From Niabella beijingensis (GTDB lineage Bacteria > Bacteroidota > Bacteroidia > Chitinophagales > Chitinophagaceae), in contig NZ_JAIQDI010000002.1 in NCBI RefSeq assembly GCF_020034665.1, positions 2,685,986-2,749,985 on the forward strand: DNA of 64,000 nucleotides, in the 5' to 3' direction. The number at the start of each line of letters is the position of its first letter. Position 1 is the stretch's first letter. Shown here in pieces: positions 35,578 to 43,717 of the stretch. Made by a program: the position numbers and the translations under genes. The notes beneath the pieces were generated by a model. That model had not been told where the DNA came from. It did not search any database and saw only the letters and a program-made list of their open reading frames with translations.

Positions 35578-36123
35578 CTACTTATTAAATCGCTGACGAA
35601 TGCCATACCCTTTAAGATTCAATGAATCCGCAACATAAGAAAAGACAACTTCGACTTGCTGATTACTAACGGTACCGGTATCCTGACAAAATAAAGATAT
35701 TAATATCTCTTTTTCGATACCCCACATTTTATGCTTGTTATTTAGCGAAGAACTACCAACGAAAGCTGGTTCTCCAAATTCACTTGTAAGCGATTTTTCC
35801 AGGGCACTACAGTTTTGATTAAAAGACAGCGATATTTTTTTTATTATGTCATTCTTCACCAGAACAAACATATGACCATTTGAAAAAAAGCTCTTTCCAA
35901 ACTGCTTAACCGGCTCGTTATAAACAAACCACTCACTTGAGCTAGGCATAGCTACAAAACTATCTTTAAATTCCGTTTTTTCGAAGGGAGTCACTAACGC
36001 TTGAATCGAGGCGAAACTTGCCCCTAACTCTACTGCCCCATAACCTTTACTATGAAAGGAACTTCGTGCATTCATTTTTAATGTAATTATACTCAATATA
36101 GCTAAACCCAAGCACTTAAACAT
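35578..36123 (-). CDS. Secreted protein of unknown function
   Basis: 181 residues with an N-terminal hydrophobic segment (MFKCLGLAILSIITLKMN) that could be a signal peptide. The mature part has ELGASFASIQALVTPFEK, SSEWFVYNEPVKQFG and SLTSEFGEPAFVGSSS. The order of these blocks suggests a small periplasmic protein in which a short amphipathic region precedes a beta sheet. No family is recognised. It lies 42 bp after the 36166 gene on the same strand, so the two may be one unit. Confidence 0.6.
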   Translation of the reverse strand: MFKCLGLAILSIITLKMNARSSFHSKGYGAVELGASFASIQALVTPFEKTEFKDSFVAMPSSSEWFVYNEPVKQFGKSFFSNGHMFVLVKNDIIKKISLSFNQNCSALEKSLTSEFGEPAFVGSSSLNNKHKMWGIEKEILISLFCQDTGTVSNQQVEVVFSYVADSLNLKGYGIRQRFNK

Positions 36124-36165
36124 AAAATATCATTATTTGCAATTTCAATCGCACCTATTCATCAA

Positions 36166-36663
36166 TTAGCAATCTCTGCCGAAAAACTTCAACTCGACAA
36201 AATCACTTTCAGCCACAGAAAATCCGTCTGAACTTAACAATACTGTAGCCGGATTTACATTCTCATTGTCATAGTAGTCATTTCGTAAAATCTCATTCAA
36301 ATAGGACTTATATTCATTTTTAAACATTGCGCGGTAATATTGATTGTCTATAGGGGATGTAGGGTTTGTAATAACTTGCGCGGCAACAACTGCCACAACG
36401 TCCCTTTCCGCCATAGAAGCTGCTTGAACCGCAATCGACTGAGCAGTTGACGCAGGGATAATATCACCTTTGTAAGTTTTGTAAGGCATCCCTGTCTCGA
36501 TGAGACCAACATCGATAGTATAACTCTTTCTTGTACGAGATTCCTGAAAAGTAAAGCGGTAATTCTTAATAGCAGCTGCCTTCTTTTCCTTCTTCTTTGA
36601 TAATTTATAGTTCTCAAAACTTTGTGCAAAAATTTTCTCCTCTGACAAGCAAATCACTATCAT
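36166..36663 (-). CDS. Hypothetical protein, probably secreted
   Basis: 165 residues. The N-terminus MIVICLSEEKIFAQS looks like the end of a signal peptide. Codons upstream in the same frame (KANAI) would extend it, but no ATG/GTG/TTG is found before a stop, so the original start may be lost or unusual. The mature part has a charged region (YKLSKKKEKKAAAIKNY), an Ala/Val-rich helix (VAVQAA-like), and FVELKFFGRDC at the end. No family is recognised. Confidence 0.55.
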   Translation of the reverse strand: MIVICLSEEKIFAQSFENYKLSKKKEKKAAAIKNYRFTFQESRTRKSYTIDVGLIETGMPYKTYKGDIIPASTAQSIAVQAASMAERDVVAVVAAQVITNPTSPIDNQYYRAMFKNEYKSYLNEILRNDYYDNENVNPATVLLSSDGFSVAESDFVELKFFGRDC

Positions 36664-36731
36664 AATTGCATTCGCTTTGACTTGTTATTTATAAATCATT
36701 GTTTTATTTTAACTTTAATCAAAATCAAGAT

Positions 36732-37343
36732 ATGAATACTGATAATTTCCCAATTTTACAAAATCTAAATCGATTCAAGGAAATTAAAGCTCCTAATGAA
36801 TTGCCCCAGACGATTCAGGATGCGTTAAAGAGGATCTTTGATTGTTATCTCAACGAGAATAGTTCAAACGTAAATTTTGTAGATGGAAAAATTTACAAAA
36901 TGGAACAAAAATACAGTTCAAGAGTAGATTTTTTGTTTCTAAACTACGATTTAAAATTCATTTACAACGACCATTCCAAAAAAATCAAAGATTATATATT
37001 CTCGATTGCAATAAATGAAGCCTGCAACTTTCTTGTATCAGGATTACCTCGAAACAAAGAGCTGTTCTTCAATGTAGTCAATGAAGGCGATTTAGCACTT
37101 AGAATCGCTTCGGAATACTGTAAAAATAAAGATTACCCAACGGAAAAGGCTCATCTCCAATTATGGCATGGCACAATTGAAGATAAGCTTTTTTGGAATA
37201 TTGTATTTACGGAAAAGGGTTATAAACAAAAAACAAGTGCTCGTTTAATTCAAGTGGATACGATGACTGCCAGTATAGTTGGAGAAAAAAGAGTTGAAGT
37301 CCTTAAAGGAAGTGTCGAAATTTCCAGTATACAATTTGACTAA
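36732..37343 (+). CDS. Hypothetical protein
   Basis: 203 residues from ATG 36732 (MNTDNFPILQNLNRFKEIKA). It is soluble, with no signal peptide. Blocks include LPQTIQDALKRIFDCYLNEN, YNDHSKKIKDYIFSIAINEA and LWHGTIEDKLFWNIVFTEKG. It is the only plus-strand gene in this run of small minus-strand genes. No family is recognised; size and setting are like an orphan immunity gene (inference). Confidence 0.6.
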   Translation: MNTDNFPILQNLNRFKEIKAPNELPQTIQDALKRIFDCYLNENSSNVNFVDGKIYKMEQKYSSRVDFLFLNYDLKFIYNDHSKKIKDYIFSIAINEACNFLVSGLPRNKELFFNVVNEGDLALRIASEYCKNKDYPTEKAHLQLWHGTIEDKLFWNIVFTEKGYKQKTSARLIQVDTMTASIVGEKRVEVLKGSVEISSIQFD

Positions 37344-37616
37344 GAACTATGTACCTCCACTGAATTGATTCAGACATTCCCCCAGAAGCAATCGTGGCAG
37401 TATGATAGGGCGACAGTATTGAAAGGTCTCGTCTATTTGTTCTTCCCCATTGATCTACCCTGTAACTACGTGGCAAGACTGGATGCACGTTCAAGCTTGA
37501 AATACTGATTATGCTTTTGATGCCCCTCACGGTTTGTGTGGTCATAACCAAAGAACACCAGATCGTACACAACTCTTAATTTAACTACTTTCTATCCAAA
37601 ATCAAGAATTCTATAC

Positions 37617-38135
37617 TCAACCAGCAATATTAATATTTGTTTTGACACTTTCGGCTACAGGCAAAATAATACAGTTTCTTATTTTCCGGGTGATCATATA
37701 CAAAGCTTGGCTCATGTCTGTCAACAAGAATGACCTGTACATTATTTCGCCACTGGGGAGTTTTTTGGGGTCCTCTATTAAAACAAAAGGCGCGACAATC
37801 ACTGCATCTTGACTTCCTGTAAAATTCAGGAGGTCTGGTTCTAGTAATTTTTTATCCTCACTTTTCACCTCAATTGTATCAAAGCCATTGTTTCTAAAAT
37901 GCAACAAATAACAATTTGTCAGCTTTTTATTCTGAAGTGTCGAAAAAATAAAGTATATGTTGCCAAAATGAGAAGAATTGAGCTTGTAATGAGGTACTAC
38001 TTCCCTTAATGAGTAGTTAAGTTTATTGAATCCCAAATCTGTCACTTTCTCCTGCGCGTTTGCACAAGACGAACACATTATAAAACAATAAATCATTAAA
38101 AGCTTCTTCATAAAGATTAATTTTTTTATGGACAT
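37617..38135 (-). CDS. Secreted/lipoprotein partner (candidate immunity protein) of the 38126-39781 protein
   Basis: The ATG at 38135 overlaps the last codons of the upstream gene by 10 bp; an alternative ATG at 38111 gives the cleaner signal MKKLLMIYCFIMCSSCANAQ. The mature part is about 140 residues and beta-rich (FGNIYFIFSTLQNKKLTNCY; LLHFRNNGFDTIEVK; IMYRSFLLTDMSQALYMI). No family is recognised. It directly follows a lipoprotein with a zincin-like C-terminal domain and is itself exported, as expected of an immunity protein that acts outside the cytoplasm. The overlap suggests translational coupling. Confidence 0.65.
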   Translation of the reverse strand: MSIKKLIFMKKLLMIYCFIMCSSCANAQEKVTDLGFNKLNYSLREVVPHYKLNSSHFGNIYFIFSTLQNKKLTNCYLLHFRNNGFDTIEVKSEDKKLLEPDLLNFTGSQDAVIVAPFVLIEDPKKLPSGEIMYRSFLLTDMSQALYMITRKIRNCIILPVAESVKTNINIAG

Positions 38136-39781
38136 TTGGTTCCTTTGTTTAGGTTATTGAAAGCATTTCTTTCATTCGCGACTAGTATCATCGCACCACT
38201 AGGGAAGGAAGTTGGTTCAAAAAAGCCATTTACAGACAAAGCGTCTCCTACATCATAGGGAAGATTAGGGTTATATTGTAATATTACCGCTCTGATATCA
38301 TTTCGATAGTTTGAAGCCATTGCGCCATGATTATCACTTGTCTTAAATTGATATATTTTATCAAGTGGACTATTAGGATCGTCTTGCAGATAGACGCTGA
38401 TTGATGGATATTTAGCCGCAAAGACAGCTTCGCCAAGTCTTGCGTGTTCTAAAGCAAGATACGCATGGAGAATTTCATGTAGCATGGTAGACAAGATAAT
38501 TTCCTTTGTTCCGAAGTTTAATAAAGAGTCATCTAAATATATAGTACCACCAACAGTATAACTACCATACACATCTTTATATCCTGAAACCTTACCTTGA
38601 AATAATCCATCGTCTTTTGTTAATGCACGAGAAGCAAATACTAAATTATTTCCAGTAGTAGAATCATTGAACACACTCCTTAGCATACCAGATATGCAAT
38701 TGCTCGATTTTATGACGGTTTCTAAGACCCCCTTAGCACATGGGTAATTTTGCAAGGAGTCGGTAATATTTTGACCAGGCGGGTTACTAGAAGCCCCGTC
38801 ACCACCACCACCTCCTCCTCCACCTCCACAGTTACAAGGATCGGTTGGGTTAGGATCACCCCAACCACAGTCACCACAACCATCATCTGAACCGGTGCCC
38901 GTATCCGTATCGGTATCAGTGTCTCTTACCCCGGTAACAACTACCGTTTGCATATTGGAATCCGGATCATTCGTGTCATATTCATCAGTATCTGTACTAT
39001 CACCACCGGAAAACGCCATTACGGGAGGCCGTTCTTCATAACTACGGGCAGCACTTCCCGGTTGAATGGTAACCGATTTTGACACTTTTTCACTGGGAGC
39101 CCTGCCAAGATCTGCACCACCATTAAATGGTACATATGTCTGTTTGGCTTTGGAGGTGCCGAAGGATTTTAGAAAACTGCTGATTTTATTTTTTGGAAAT
39201 AAGCGGGCTACCATTTTACCGTTCTTGTAAACAGCTCCCCGGATAAATTCATTTTTTACACTGTACAGATACATCTTACCGGTAAAAGTGGCCGGGTCTG
39301 AATAGGATCGGATATGCTCCTGCGGACCTTTGAGTTGTATCTGACTGTTTAGATACGCAGTGTCAAACAACTGAAGTTGAACTACCGCATTAAAAGTCTT
39401 TGTCTTGTGGTTCCTTACAATAATTAAATCTCTGAAACCCCGGTATCGCGTTTTGAGATCAGTATAGTCCAATGTCGAGATCAGACTATTCGAATACTTT
39501 CTAAAAGCATGAGTCTCATTCCATTCCGGAACACCAGCAAATACACCCTCGGCATAAGAAACCATTCTTATTGATTTCCCATCTGCCGCGCTTTTGGCCA
39601 CGGTAATTTCGTCCTTATACTCTTTTTCAAACCATTTTTGCGCATCGGCAACTGTCAGAGGACGCGCGGATTTTAAATCAGGAGAATCCCAGTAACTATC
39701 CCGGTTTCTTACGCAGGAAATAACAAAAACAATGATGCCGAGCAGCAGTGTAGGCAGCAATAGCAGTAAGCGTTTTTTCAT
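38126..39781 (-). CDS. Polymorphic lipoprotein with C-terminal HExxH zincin-like domain
   Basis: 551 residues: lipoprotein signal (MKKRLLLLLPTLLLGIIVFV then ISC), a conserved N-terminal region (about 30-250), an Asp/Thr repeat segment, a Cys/Gly-rich linker ending in a run of nine Gly at about 320-330, and a distinct C-terminal domain. That domain has HEILH (435-439) with a further His at 446 and at 485 (NHGAMAS), a zinc-metallopeptidase pattern. The first about 320 residues match the 40670-42094 protein with only a few differences and no gaps; after the Gly run the two are unrelated. A small exported protein gene overlaps its 3' end. The layout fits a polymorphic toxin or effector with a variable C-terminus; activity is inferred. 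Confidence 0.8.
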   Translation of the reverse strand: MKKRLLLLLPTLLLGIIVFVISCVRNRDSYWDSPDLKSARPLTVADAQKWFEKEYKDEITVAKSAADGKSIRMVSYAEGVFAGVPEWNETHAFRKYSNSLISTLDYTDLKTRYRGFRDLIIVRNHKTKTFNAVVQLQLFDTAYLNSQIQLKGPQEHIRSYSDPATFTGKMYLYSVKNEFIRGAVYKNGKMVARLFPKNKISSFLKSFGTSKAKQTYVPFNGGADLGRAPSEKVSKSVTIQPGSAARSYEERPPVMAFSGGDSTDTDEYDTNDPDSNMQTVVVTGVRDTDTDTDTGTGSDDGCGDCGWGDPNPTDPCNCGGGGGGGGGDGASSNPPGQNITDSLQNYPCAKGVLETVIKSSNCISGMLRSVFNDSTTGNNLVFASRALTKDDGLFQGKVSGYKDVYGSYTVGGTIYLDDSLLNFGTKEIILSTMLHEILHAYLALEHARLGEAVFAAKYPSISVYLQDDPNSPLDKIYQFKTSDNHGAMASNYRNDIRAVILQYNPNLPYDVGDALSVNGFFEPTSFPSGAMILVANERNAFNNLNKGTKCP

Positions 39782-39912
39782 AAATTTCTGTTTGGTTTAG
39801 GAAAATAAATTATAAATTTATCTATATAAATATATGATTATTTTTTATATATTCCAAAAAGACAGCAATCTTTATACACATTGATTGCGAAACACTATGA
39901 TTTTTCCGACTC
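38798..39912. repeat. Long direct repeat, copy 1
   Basis: About 1.1 kb is nearly identical to 41111-42225 at a constant offset of 2313 bp within the coding part. It covers the poly-Gly linker, the whole conserved N-terminus, the AT-rich promoter region, and in weaker form the bases up to an ATG (39897) that corresponds to the start codon of the glycosyltransferase gene beside copy 2. Confidence 0.9.
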
Positions 39913-40033
39913 CACCACGGCGACAATTCTCCTTCCTTGCAGTCTGGCACGCTCCAACCCTCCAGCCGTCGTTGTGCAAACTTTCCATTTAAACCTGACC
40001 GGTCGTTTCTTCATCCTTTTCGTTTGGATTCCT

Positions 40034-40657
40034 TTATTTTAGAACATCCACATTTCGAATATCGAATGATTCATCAAAGAGAAAATTGTAAATCGGAACT
40101 CCAACGCTTAAATTGGAGTATCCGCTGGGGTCATAACCGTAAATTTTGTACTTAAAAAGCAAATAATGGTCATAGTAATCATAATCCGAGAAAGAAGCCT
40201 CGAAGGTTTTTTTTATCTGTTTGATTAAGTCATCCTGAAGTCTTCCAGCCTGCAGATAAACAATATGGTGCAATGGAATAGATTCGTTGAACAGAAATTT
40301 ATAAGTATCCCTATAAAAAATTGTGAATACCGGGCAAAGAAGTGATGCATTTATTACCAACTCCCTCTTGATTTCACAAATATTCTCCTTGACAATATCC
40401 TTAATTACAATACTCATTTCATATGAAGGGAATTGCAAATAGGAAACATCATTTATTGGAAAGCCAATTTTCGCTTTTTCTAAACCACCTAAAAACACAG
40501 TCCATTTCGTATCCTTCTTTTCTATTATATCTGTGATTTTCTGCTCGACAATCTTATTCTTTCTAAGTATGCCATCATAGCTGTTTTGTTGATTAGGAGC
40601 ACCTATAGGATAGTATTTATATAAATGCTCAAGCAAAGTAGTAATCTCATTTTTCAT
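40034..40657 (-). CDS. Candidate immunity protein of the 40670-42094 lipoprotein
   Basis: 207 residues, no signal peptide. It is rich in Tyr, Asp and Lys: MKNEITTLLEHLYKYYPIGA, KWTVFLGGLEKAKIGFPIND, FSDYDYYDHYLLFKYKIYGY. It starts 12 bp after the stop of the second polymorphic lipoprotein on the same strand, the place held by another unrelated small gene in copy 1. This positional swap is what cognate toxin/immunity pairs show. No family is recognised, and its cytoplasmic nature contrasts with the exported partner in copy 1. Confidence 0.6.
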   Translation of the reverse strand: MKNEITTLLEHLYKYYPIGAPNQQNSYDGILRKNKIVEQKITDIIEKKDTKWTVFLGGLEKAKIGFPINDVSYLQFPSYEMSIVIKDIVKENICEIKRELVINASLLCPVFTIFYRDTYKFLFNESIPLHHIVYLQAGRLQDDLIKQIKKTFEASFSDYDYYDHYLLFKYKIYGYDPSGYSNLSVGVPIYNFLFDESFDIRNVDVLK

Positions 40658-40669
40658 TTTGTCATATTT

Positions 40670-42094
40670 TTAAGGCCAGCACCAGGAAACATCCGCGCTT
40701 GCAACGCCACTACATTGCGCCGTTGGGGTGAACTTAGATCCACTTACGCCATAATTTATTTGAGTTCTGACTGTTTTCAGCATGTCCTCATATATTGCGA
40801 GTGCAGTTGGTGCTGTGAGCCCCAAATTTAGGTTGTCTCTCACTGCATCAAGAGATCGATTGAAGGCCGCATTAAAAATCCGGCTGGCTTCTAAAGATGA
40901 TCCGGAAAGCGGTCCTATAGGAACAGTAACACAAACATCAAAAAAAGTAGGACGAATTATCTGCTCAGGCTGGCCTGAACTGCCTATGTATCGGAATTCC
41001 ATTGGAATACTCGTAAATCGAATATTATACGAGTTTCCAATCTGAGTCATATTATAGTTCTTATTTAAACACAGTTTAGCTATTGATGGAGGAGGGGGTG
41101 TGCCTGGCCCAGAGCTGCCACCACCACCACCTCCACCTCCACAGTTACAAGGATCGGTTGGGTTAGGATCACCCCAACCACAGTCACCACAACCATCATC
41201 TGAACCGGTGCCCGTATCCGTATCGGTATCAGTGTCTCTTACCCCGGTAACAACTACCGTTTGCATATTGGAATCCGGATCATTCGTGTCATATTCATCA
41301 GTATCTGTACTATCACCACCGGAAAACGCCATTACGGGAGGCCGTTCTTCATAACTACGGGCAGCACTTCCCGGTTGAATGGTAACCGATTTTGACACTT
41401 TTTCACTGGGAGCCCTGCCAAGATCTGCACCACCATTAAATGGTACATATGTCTGTTTGGCTTTGGAGGTGCCGAAGGATTTTAGAAAACTGCTGATTTT
41501 ATTTTTTGGAAATAAGCGGGCTACCATTTTACCGTTCTTGTAAACAGCTCCCCGGATAAATTCATTTTTTACACTGTACAGATACATTTTACCGGTAAAA
41601 GTGGCCGGGTCAGAATAGGATCGGATATGCTCCTGCGGACCTTTGAGTTGTATCTGACTGTTTAGATAAGCAGTTTCAAACAACTGAATTTGAACTACCG
41701 CATTAAAAGTCTTTGTCTTGTGGTTCCTTACAATGATTAAATCTCTGAAACCCCGGTATCGCGTTTTGAGATCAGTATAGTCCAATGTCGAGATCAGGCT
41801 ATTCGAATACTTTCTAAAAGCATGAGTCTCATTCCATTCCGGAACACCAGCAAATACACCCTCGGCATAAGAAACCATTCTTGTTGATTTCCCATCCGCC
41901 GCGCTTTTGGCCATGGTAATTTCGTCCTTATACTCTTTTTCAAACCATTTTTGCGCATCGGCAACTGTCAGAGGACGCGCGGATTTTAAATCAGGAGAAT
42001 CCCAGTAACTATCCCGGTTTCTTACGCAGGAAATAACAAAAACAATGATGCCGAGCAGCAGTGTAGGCAGCAATAGCAGTAAGTGTTTTTTCAT
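40670..42094 (-). CDS. Polymorphic lipoprotein, second copy with a different C-terminal domain
   Basis: 474 residues. Residues 1 to about 325 match the 38126-39781 protein (MKKHLLLLLPTLLLG..., lipobox ISC, Asp/Thr repeat, Cys-Gly linker) apart from a few substitutions such as R4H. After the Gly run and a Pro stretch (GTPPPPSIAKLCLNKN) the C-terminal about 135 residues are unrelated to copy 1: PMEFRYIGSSGQPEQIIRP, FNRSLDAVRDNLNLGL, YEDMLKTVRTQINYG, ending SADVSWCWP. Four Cys are spread through this part. No zincin motif and no known family is seen. It is the last gene before a divergent glycosyltransferase, sharing its promoter region. Confidence 0.75.
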   Translation of the reverse strand: MKKHLLLLLPTLLLGIIVFVISCVRNRDSYWDSPDLKSARPLTVADAQKWFEKEYKDEITMAKSAADGKSTRMVSYAEGVFAGVPEWNETHAFRKYSNSLISTLDYTDLKTRYRGFRDLIIVRNHKTKTFNAVVQIQLFETAYLNSQIQLKGPQEHIRSYSDPATFTGKMYLYSVKNEFIRGAVYKNGKMVARLFPKNKISSFLKSFGTSKAKQTYVPFNGGADLGRAPSEKVSKSVTIQPGSAARSYEERPPVMAFSGGDSTDTDEYDTNDPDSNMQTVVVTGVRDTDTDTDTGTGSDDGCGDCGWGDPNPTDPCNCGGGGGGGGSSGPGTPPPPSIAKLCLNKNYNMTQIGNSYNIRFTSIPMEFRYIGSSGQPEQIIRPTFFDVCVTVPIGPLSGSSLEASRIFNAAFNRSLDAVRDNLNLGLTAPTALAIYEDMLKTVRTQINYGVSGSKFTPTAQCSGVASADVSWCWP

Positions 42095-42225
42095 AAATTT
42101 CCGTTTGGTTTAGGAAAATAAATTATAAATTTATCTATATAAATATATGATGAATATTTTTATATAACCAAAAAAGATAGAAACTTTTTGTACACACTGA
42201 TTGCTAAATACTATGACGTTATTGA
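41111..42225. repeat. Long direct repeat, copy 2
   Basis: Second copy of the about 1.1 kb repeat. It is the likely ancestral copy, because here the divergent glycosyltransferase gene continues past the repeat end, whereas in copy 1 only its start codon is left. Confidence 0.9.
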
Positions 42226-43706
42226 CTTCCCGAAAAACAAGCATAATCATTTTACTGATTATCATAATCTTATACATCATTGCATCATTTACTCTTGTCG
42301 GCTATTATCATCCGGACGAGCACTTCCAGATTTTAGAATTTGCACAGGCTAAAATGGGCAGGCTGGACAGAAGTGGGATGGCCTGGGAATTTCACTATGC
42401 TATGCGACCATCCCTTCAACCCTGGATGGTAGTGGGATTGCAAAAGGTTATTGGATACAGCAACCCTTATACCACTGCACTTGTATTAAGATTAGCTACT
42501 GCACTGCTCTCACTATGGGCTATCCTACGGTTTATAAGAGTAGTGAGGCCGGCATTCAAGGGGAAATGGTTAATTGCTTTTGTGCTTATGTCATTTCTTA
42601 TATGGTATCTTCCTTATCTCAATGTTCGTTTCAGCTCCGAAACATGGTCCGGGCTTTTCTTTCTCTTAGGTCTTTCCTACGTGGCGGGGGCAGAAAAACT
42701 TTCAAGGGTACAAGCGCTGTTTTGTGGCTTATTACTGGGTATTGCTTTTTTGTGTAGATATCAGGTGGCAATAATGATTATAGGGCTACTGCTCTGGTCT
42801 GTCATTATCAAAAAGGAGCGGATTAGCAATATTCTCCTTGTTATAGCGGGCTGCACGTTTATTGCGGCAATAGGAGTGGTTATGGATTATTATTTTTACG
42901 GCTATTGGACACTGTCTGTATGGAACTATTACAATATGAACATAGTTCATGACAGAGCCTCAGCATTCGGAACGACTGACAGCTTCAGCTTTCTGATGCA
43001 GGTTATTGATGCAATGACAATTCCAGTTGGAGCCGTAGTGCTTTTCACTTTGCTCCTTATAATCATTTATCGCCCCCGTTCGTTTATCGTTTGGATTATA
43101 ATGCCCTTCCTGGTCATTCACCTTATCATCCCACATAAGGAAGTAAGGTTCCTTTTCCCGCTTGTTAACCTTACTGCATATACCATTATTCTCGGGGCGC
43201 AGATAATCCGGGAACGGACAAAAAACATAAACCTGCGACCTCGTCAAAGTGAGGTGGCAAAAGGTGTTTTTGCGGCAACAATTTATGTAGTTATTCTATT
43301 TAACGTTGCCTGCCTCACAATAGCAATACTTTCTCCTCCCTTTTACGGAAGGATCGCGATCGCTAACTATATTTTCAATAAGTATCCCAAAGATAATATC
43401 GAATTAACGGGGTTGCGGCGTAGCAATGTCTTTAACCCGTATTCCATCATCACCCAATCGTTTTACCAAATGGACAATGTTCATTTCCACCCGATTGCCA
43501 GTTATGATTCATTGACAAACGTCGCTCCTTTATCCACCAGATCATTTTTTATTGTACAACGGGGTGATCTGAAAAATCCGAAGGTACTTGACCTGCTGAC
43601 TGCTCAAAATGCCCGGCCTGTTAAAACCATCCGCCCGCTCTGGTTAACTTCATTGTTGGATCGTTTCGGTATGGCTGACAGAGATTTTGTCTTGTTTGGA
43701 AAATAA
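42213..43706 (+). CDS. GT-C fold mannosyltransferase-like membrane protein (GT22/PIG-B-like)
   Basis: 497 residues from ATG 42213 (a TTG at 42201 could add four). About ten TM segments. The first loop carries YHPDEHFQILEFAQA, the acidic motif of GT22 enzymes (Alg9/PIG-B), followed by EFHYAMRPSLQPWM, which resembles the E-x-R-S/P motif of the same family. Such enzymes use a polyprenol-phosphate sugar to glycosylate a lipid or protein on the outer face of the membrane. Two more GT-C-type genes follow (11 bp, then coupled), so this is likely one operon that decorates a surface glycan. The acceptor is unknown. Confidence 0.8.
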   Translation: MTLLTSRKTSIIILLIIIILYIIASFTLVGYYHPDEHFQILEFAQAKMGRLDRSGMAWEFHYAMRPSLQPWMVVGLQKVIGYSNPYTTALVLRLATALLSLWAILRFIRVVRPAFKGKWLIAFVLMSFLIWYLPYLNVRFSSETWSGLFFLLGLSYVAGAEKLSRVQALFCGLLLGIAFLCRYQVAIMIIGLLLWSVIIKKERISNILLVIAGCTFIAAIGVVMDYYFYGYWTLSVWNYYNMNIVHDRASAFGTTDSFSFLMQVIDAMTIPVGAVVLFTLLLIIIYRPRSFIVWIIMPFLVIHLIIPHKEVRFLFPLVNLTAYTIILGAQIIRERTKNINLRPRQSEVAKGVFAATIYVVILFNVACLTIAILSPPFYGRIAIANYIFNKYPKDNIELTGLRRSNVFNPYSIITQSFYQMDNVHFHPIASYDSLTNVAPLSTRSFFIVQRGDLKNPKVLDLLTAQNARPVKTIRPLWLTSLLDRFGMADRDFVLFGK

Positions 43707-43717
43707 TCTAACATTTT

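Noticed and set aside
37303..37572. Minus-strand frame of 89 codons between two small genes
   Set aside because: Overlaps the end of the 36732 gene and has no start signal, signal peptide or domain.
38820..38870. Gly-rich and Asp/Thr-rich short repeats as a CRISPR or satellite array
   Set aside because: They are coding repeats in frame within the lipoprotein linker; no regular spacers.
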